Program-made: the position numbers and the translations under genes
Assembly (NCBI GenBank): GCA_028278465.1
Contig: JANQEF010000293.1
Span: 1-6,593, forward strand
DNA length: 6,593 bases
DNA from: Dehalococcoidia bacterium
GTDB lineage: Bacteria > Chloroflexota > Dehalococcoidia > Lucifugimonadales > Lucifugimonadaceae
Direction: 5' to 3'
The notes under the pieces: generated by a model
What the model was told of the DNA's origin: nothing
The model's input: only the letters and a program-made list of their open reading frames with translations
The model's database searches: none
In this document: piece after piece, positions 6,148 through 6,593 of the stretch
Numbering within the stretch: the stretch's first letter is position 1
How the letters are laid out: each line of letters starts with the position of its first letter

Positions 6148-6593
6148 TTGAGCGCGAAGGTCGGGTTCCTGGGCCTGGGCGACTACGGATCGAGGATAGC
6201 GGCGCGGCTCATCAACGGTGGCCAGGACCTTGTTCTCATCGCGAGAGGCGAGACGCTCCCGCGTCTCCAGTCCGAAGGGCTTCGCCCCGCGCCAAGCGCA
6301 ACGGGCCAGGTCGAGCCTCCCGTAGACGACGTGAACGTCACCGACGACCCGGCCGCGGTCGGCCACCTCGACTTCCTGTTCATCTCGGTGAAGCTGTACC
6401 AGCTGGACCGGGCATGCAGGGACGCAGCGCCGCTGGTCGGCCCGGACACGACCGTCATCCCGCTCTGCAACGGCGTCACCGCCATGGACATCTGCGCCGA
6501 TCACTTCGGCTCGGACCGCGTCATCGGGGCGGCGACAGGTGCTCCGCTCCACATCGGCGAGTGGCCGAGAGGGTCGAGCGAAAGAACAGCGAC
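6148..6593 (+). CDS. Ketopantoate reductase-family (ApbA/PanE-like) protein, cut by right edge
   Basis: The first 148 residues of a 2-dehydropantoate 2-reductase-like NADPH-dependent oxidoreductase are present. Seen: the Rossmann motif GLGDYG (9-14), IARG after the second strand (31-34) and ISVKLYQLD (79-87) with K82 at the position of the conserved active-site lysine. PLCNGV (105-110) carries N108 in place of the usual QNG context. The family reduces ketopantoate in pantothenate and CoA synthesis, but many paralogues act on other keto acids, and the genomic context gives no pantothenate genes. After RVIGAA (124-129) the sequence passes directly to TGAPLHIGEW and SSER. Family members usually have about 20 residues (the strand and turn around PGVVRH) between these points, so there may be an in-frame deletion. 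It starts with TTG and continues beyond the window. It is the last visible gene of the operon, 30 bp behind the acetyltransferase. Confidence 0.85.
   Translation, partial: MSAKVGFLGLGDYGSRIAARLINGGQDLVLIARGETLPRLQSEGLRPAPSATGQVEPPVDDVNVTDDPAAVGHLDFLFISVKLYQLDRACRDAAPLVGPDTTVIPLCNGVTAMDICADHFGSDRVIGAATGAPLHIGEWPRGSSERTA

Noticed and set aside
5560..6552. Long open frame on the minus strand (330 codons)
   Set aside because: It lies opposite the acetyltransferase and ketopantoate reductase-like genes, both of which have clear family motifs on the plus strand. Its Arg/Val/Asp-rich translation shows no fold or motif.
1..6593. tRNA, rRNA, CRISPR array, IS element, riboswitch
   Set aside because: No cloverleaf, direct-repeat array, transposase motif with terminal repeats, or known aptamer core was seen on either strand.

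Overview
The window is GC-rich bacterial DNA (about 60% by eye). It probably comes from a marine Chloroflexota of the SAR202 type or, failing that, an actinobacterium. This is inferred from gene content: a large orphan STAND/MalT-like ATPase, a small lipocalin-like protein, an F420-dependent (Ddn-type) reductase, a SnoaL-like protein, a GNAT acetyltransferase and a ketopantoate-reductase-family gene. No rRNA, tRNA, IS element or CRISPR array was seen, so the taxonomy is a guess.

Left block (1-3340, + strand). A 949-residue ATPase has Walker A, Walker B and a long helical-repeat C-terminal half. Its reading frame is open to the left edge, so the true start may lie outside the window. It is followed after 56 bp by a 121-residue lipocalin-like gene with a good ribosome binding site. 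The end of that gene runs into a 54-bp stretch (3287-3340) that resembles the last codons of the ATPase gene. By hand alignment 14 of its 16 differences are transitions, which suggests the tail of a lost paralogue.

Middle block (3382-4751). A 390-residue lipoprotein of no family I recognise lies on the minus strand, convergent with the lipocalin-like gene. It has a clear lipobox, a Ser/Thr/Pro-rich tether and two tandem copies of one domain, each with two cysteines. Its 197-bp upstream region is shared with the divergent right-hand operon. That region holds two 18-bp dyads of identical geometry (8-2-8), 53 bp apart, and three copies of TCGGACA. It is the best candidate regulatory region here.

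Right block (4752-6593, + strand). Four closely spaced genes look like one operon: a SnoaL-like protein, an F420H2-dependent quinone/nitro-reductase homologue, a spermine/spermidine-type GNAT acetyltransferase and a TTG-started ketopantoate-reductase-family gene cut by the right edge. The set suggests modification of a small molecule (reduction, acetylation, keto reduction), but no substrate can be named. The SnoaL-like and ketopantoate-reductase-like proteins both seem to lack a segment usual for their families.

The two most novel items are the duplicated-domain lipoprotein with its dyad-bearing divergent promoter region, and the degraded ATPase tail behind the lipocalin-like gene. A complete new system is not demonstrated.
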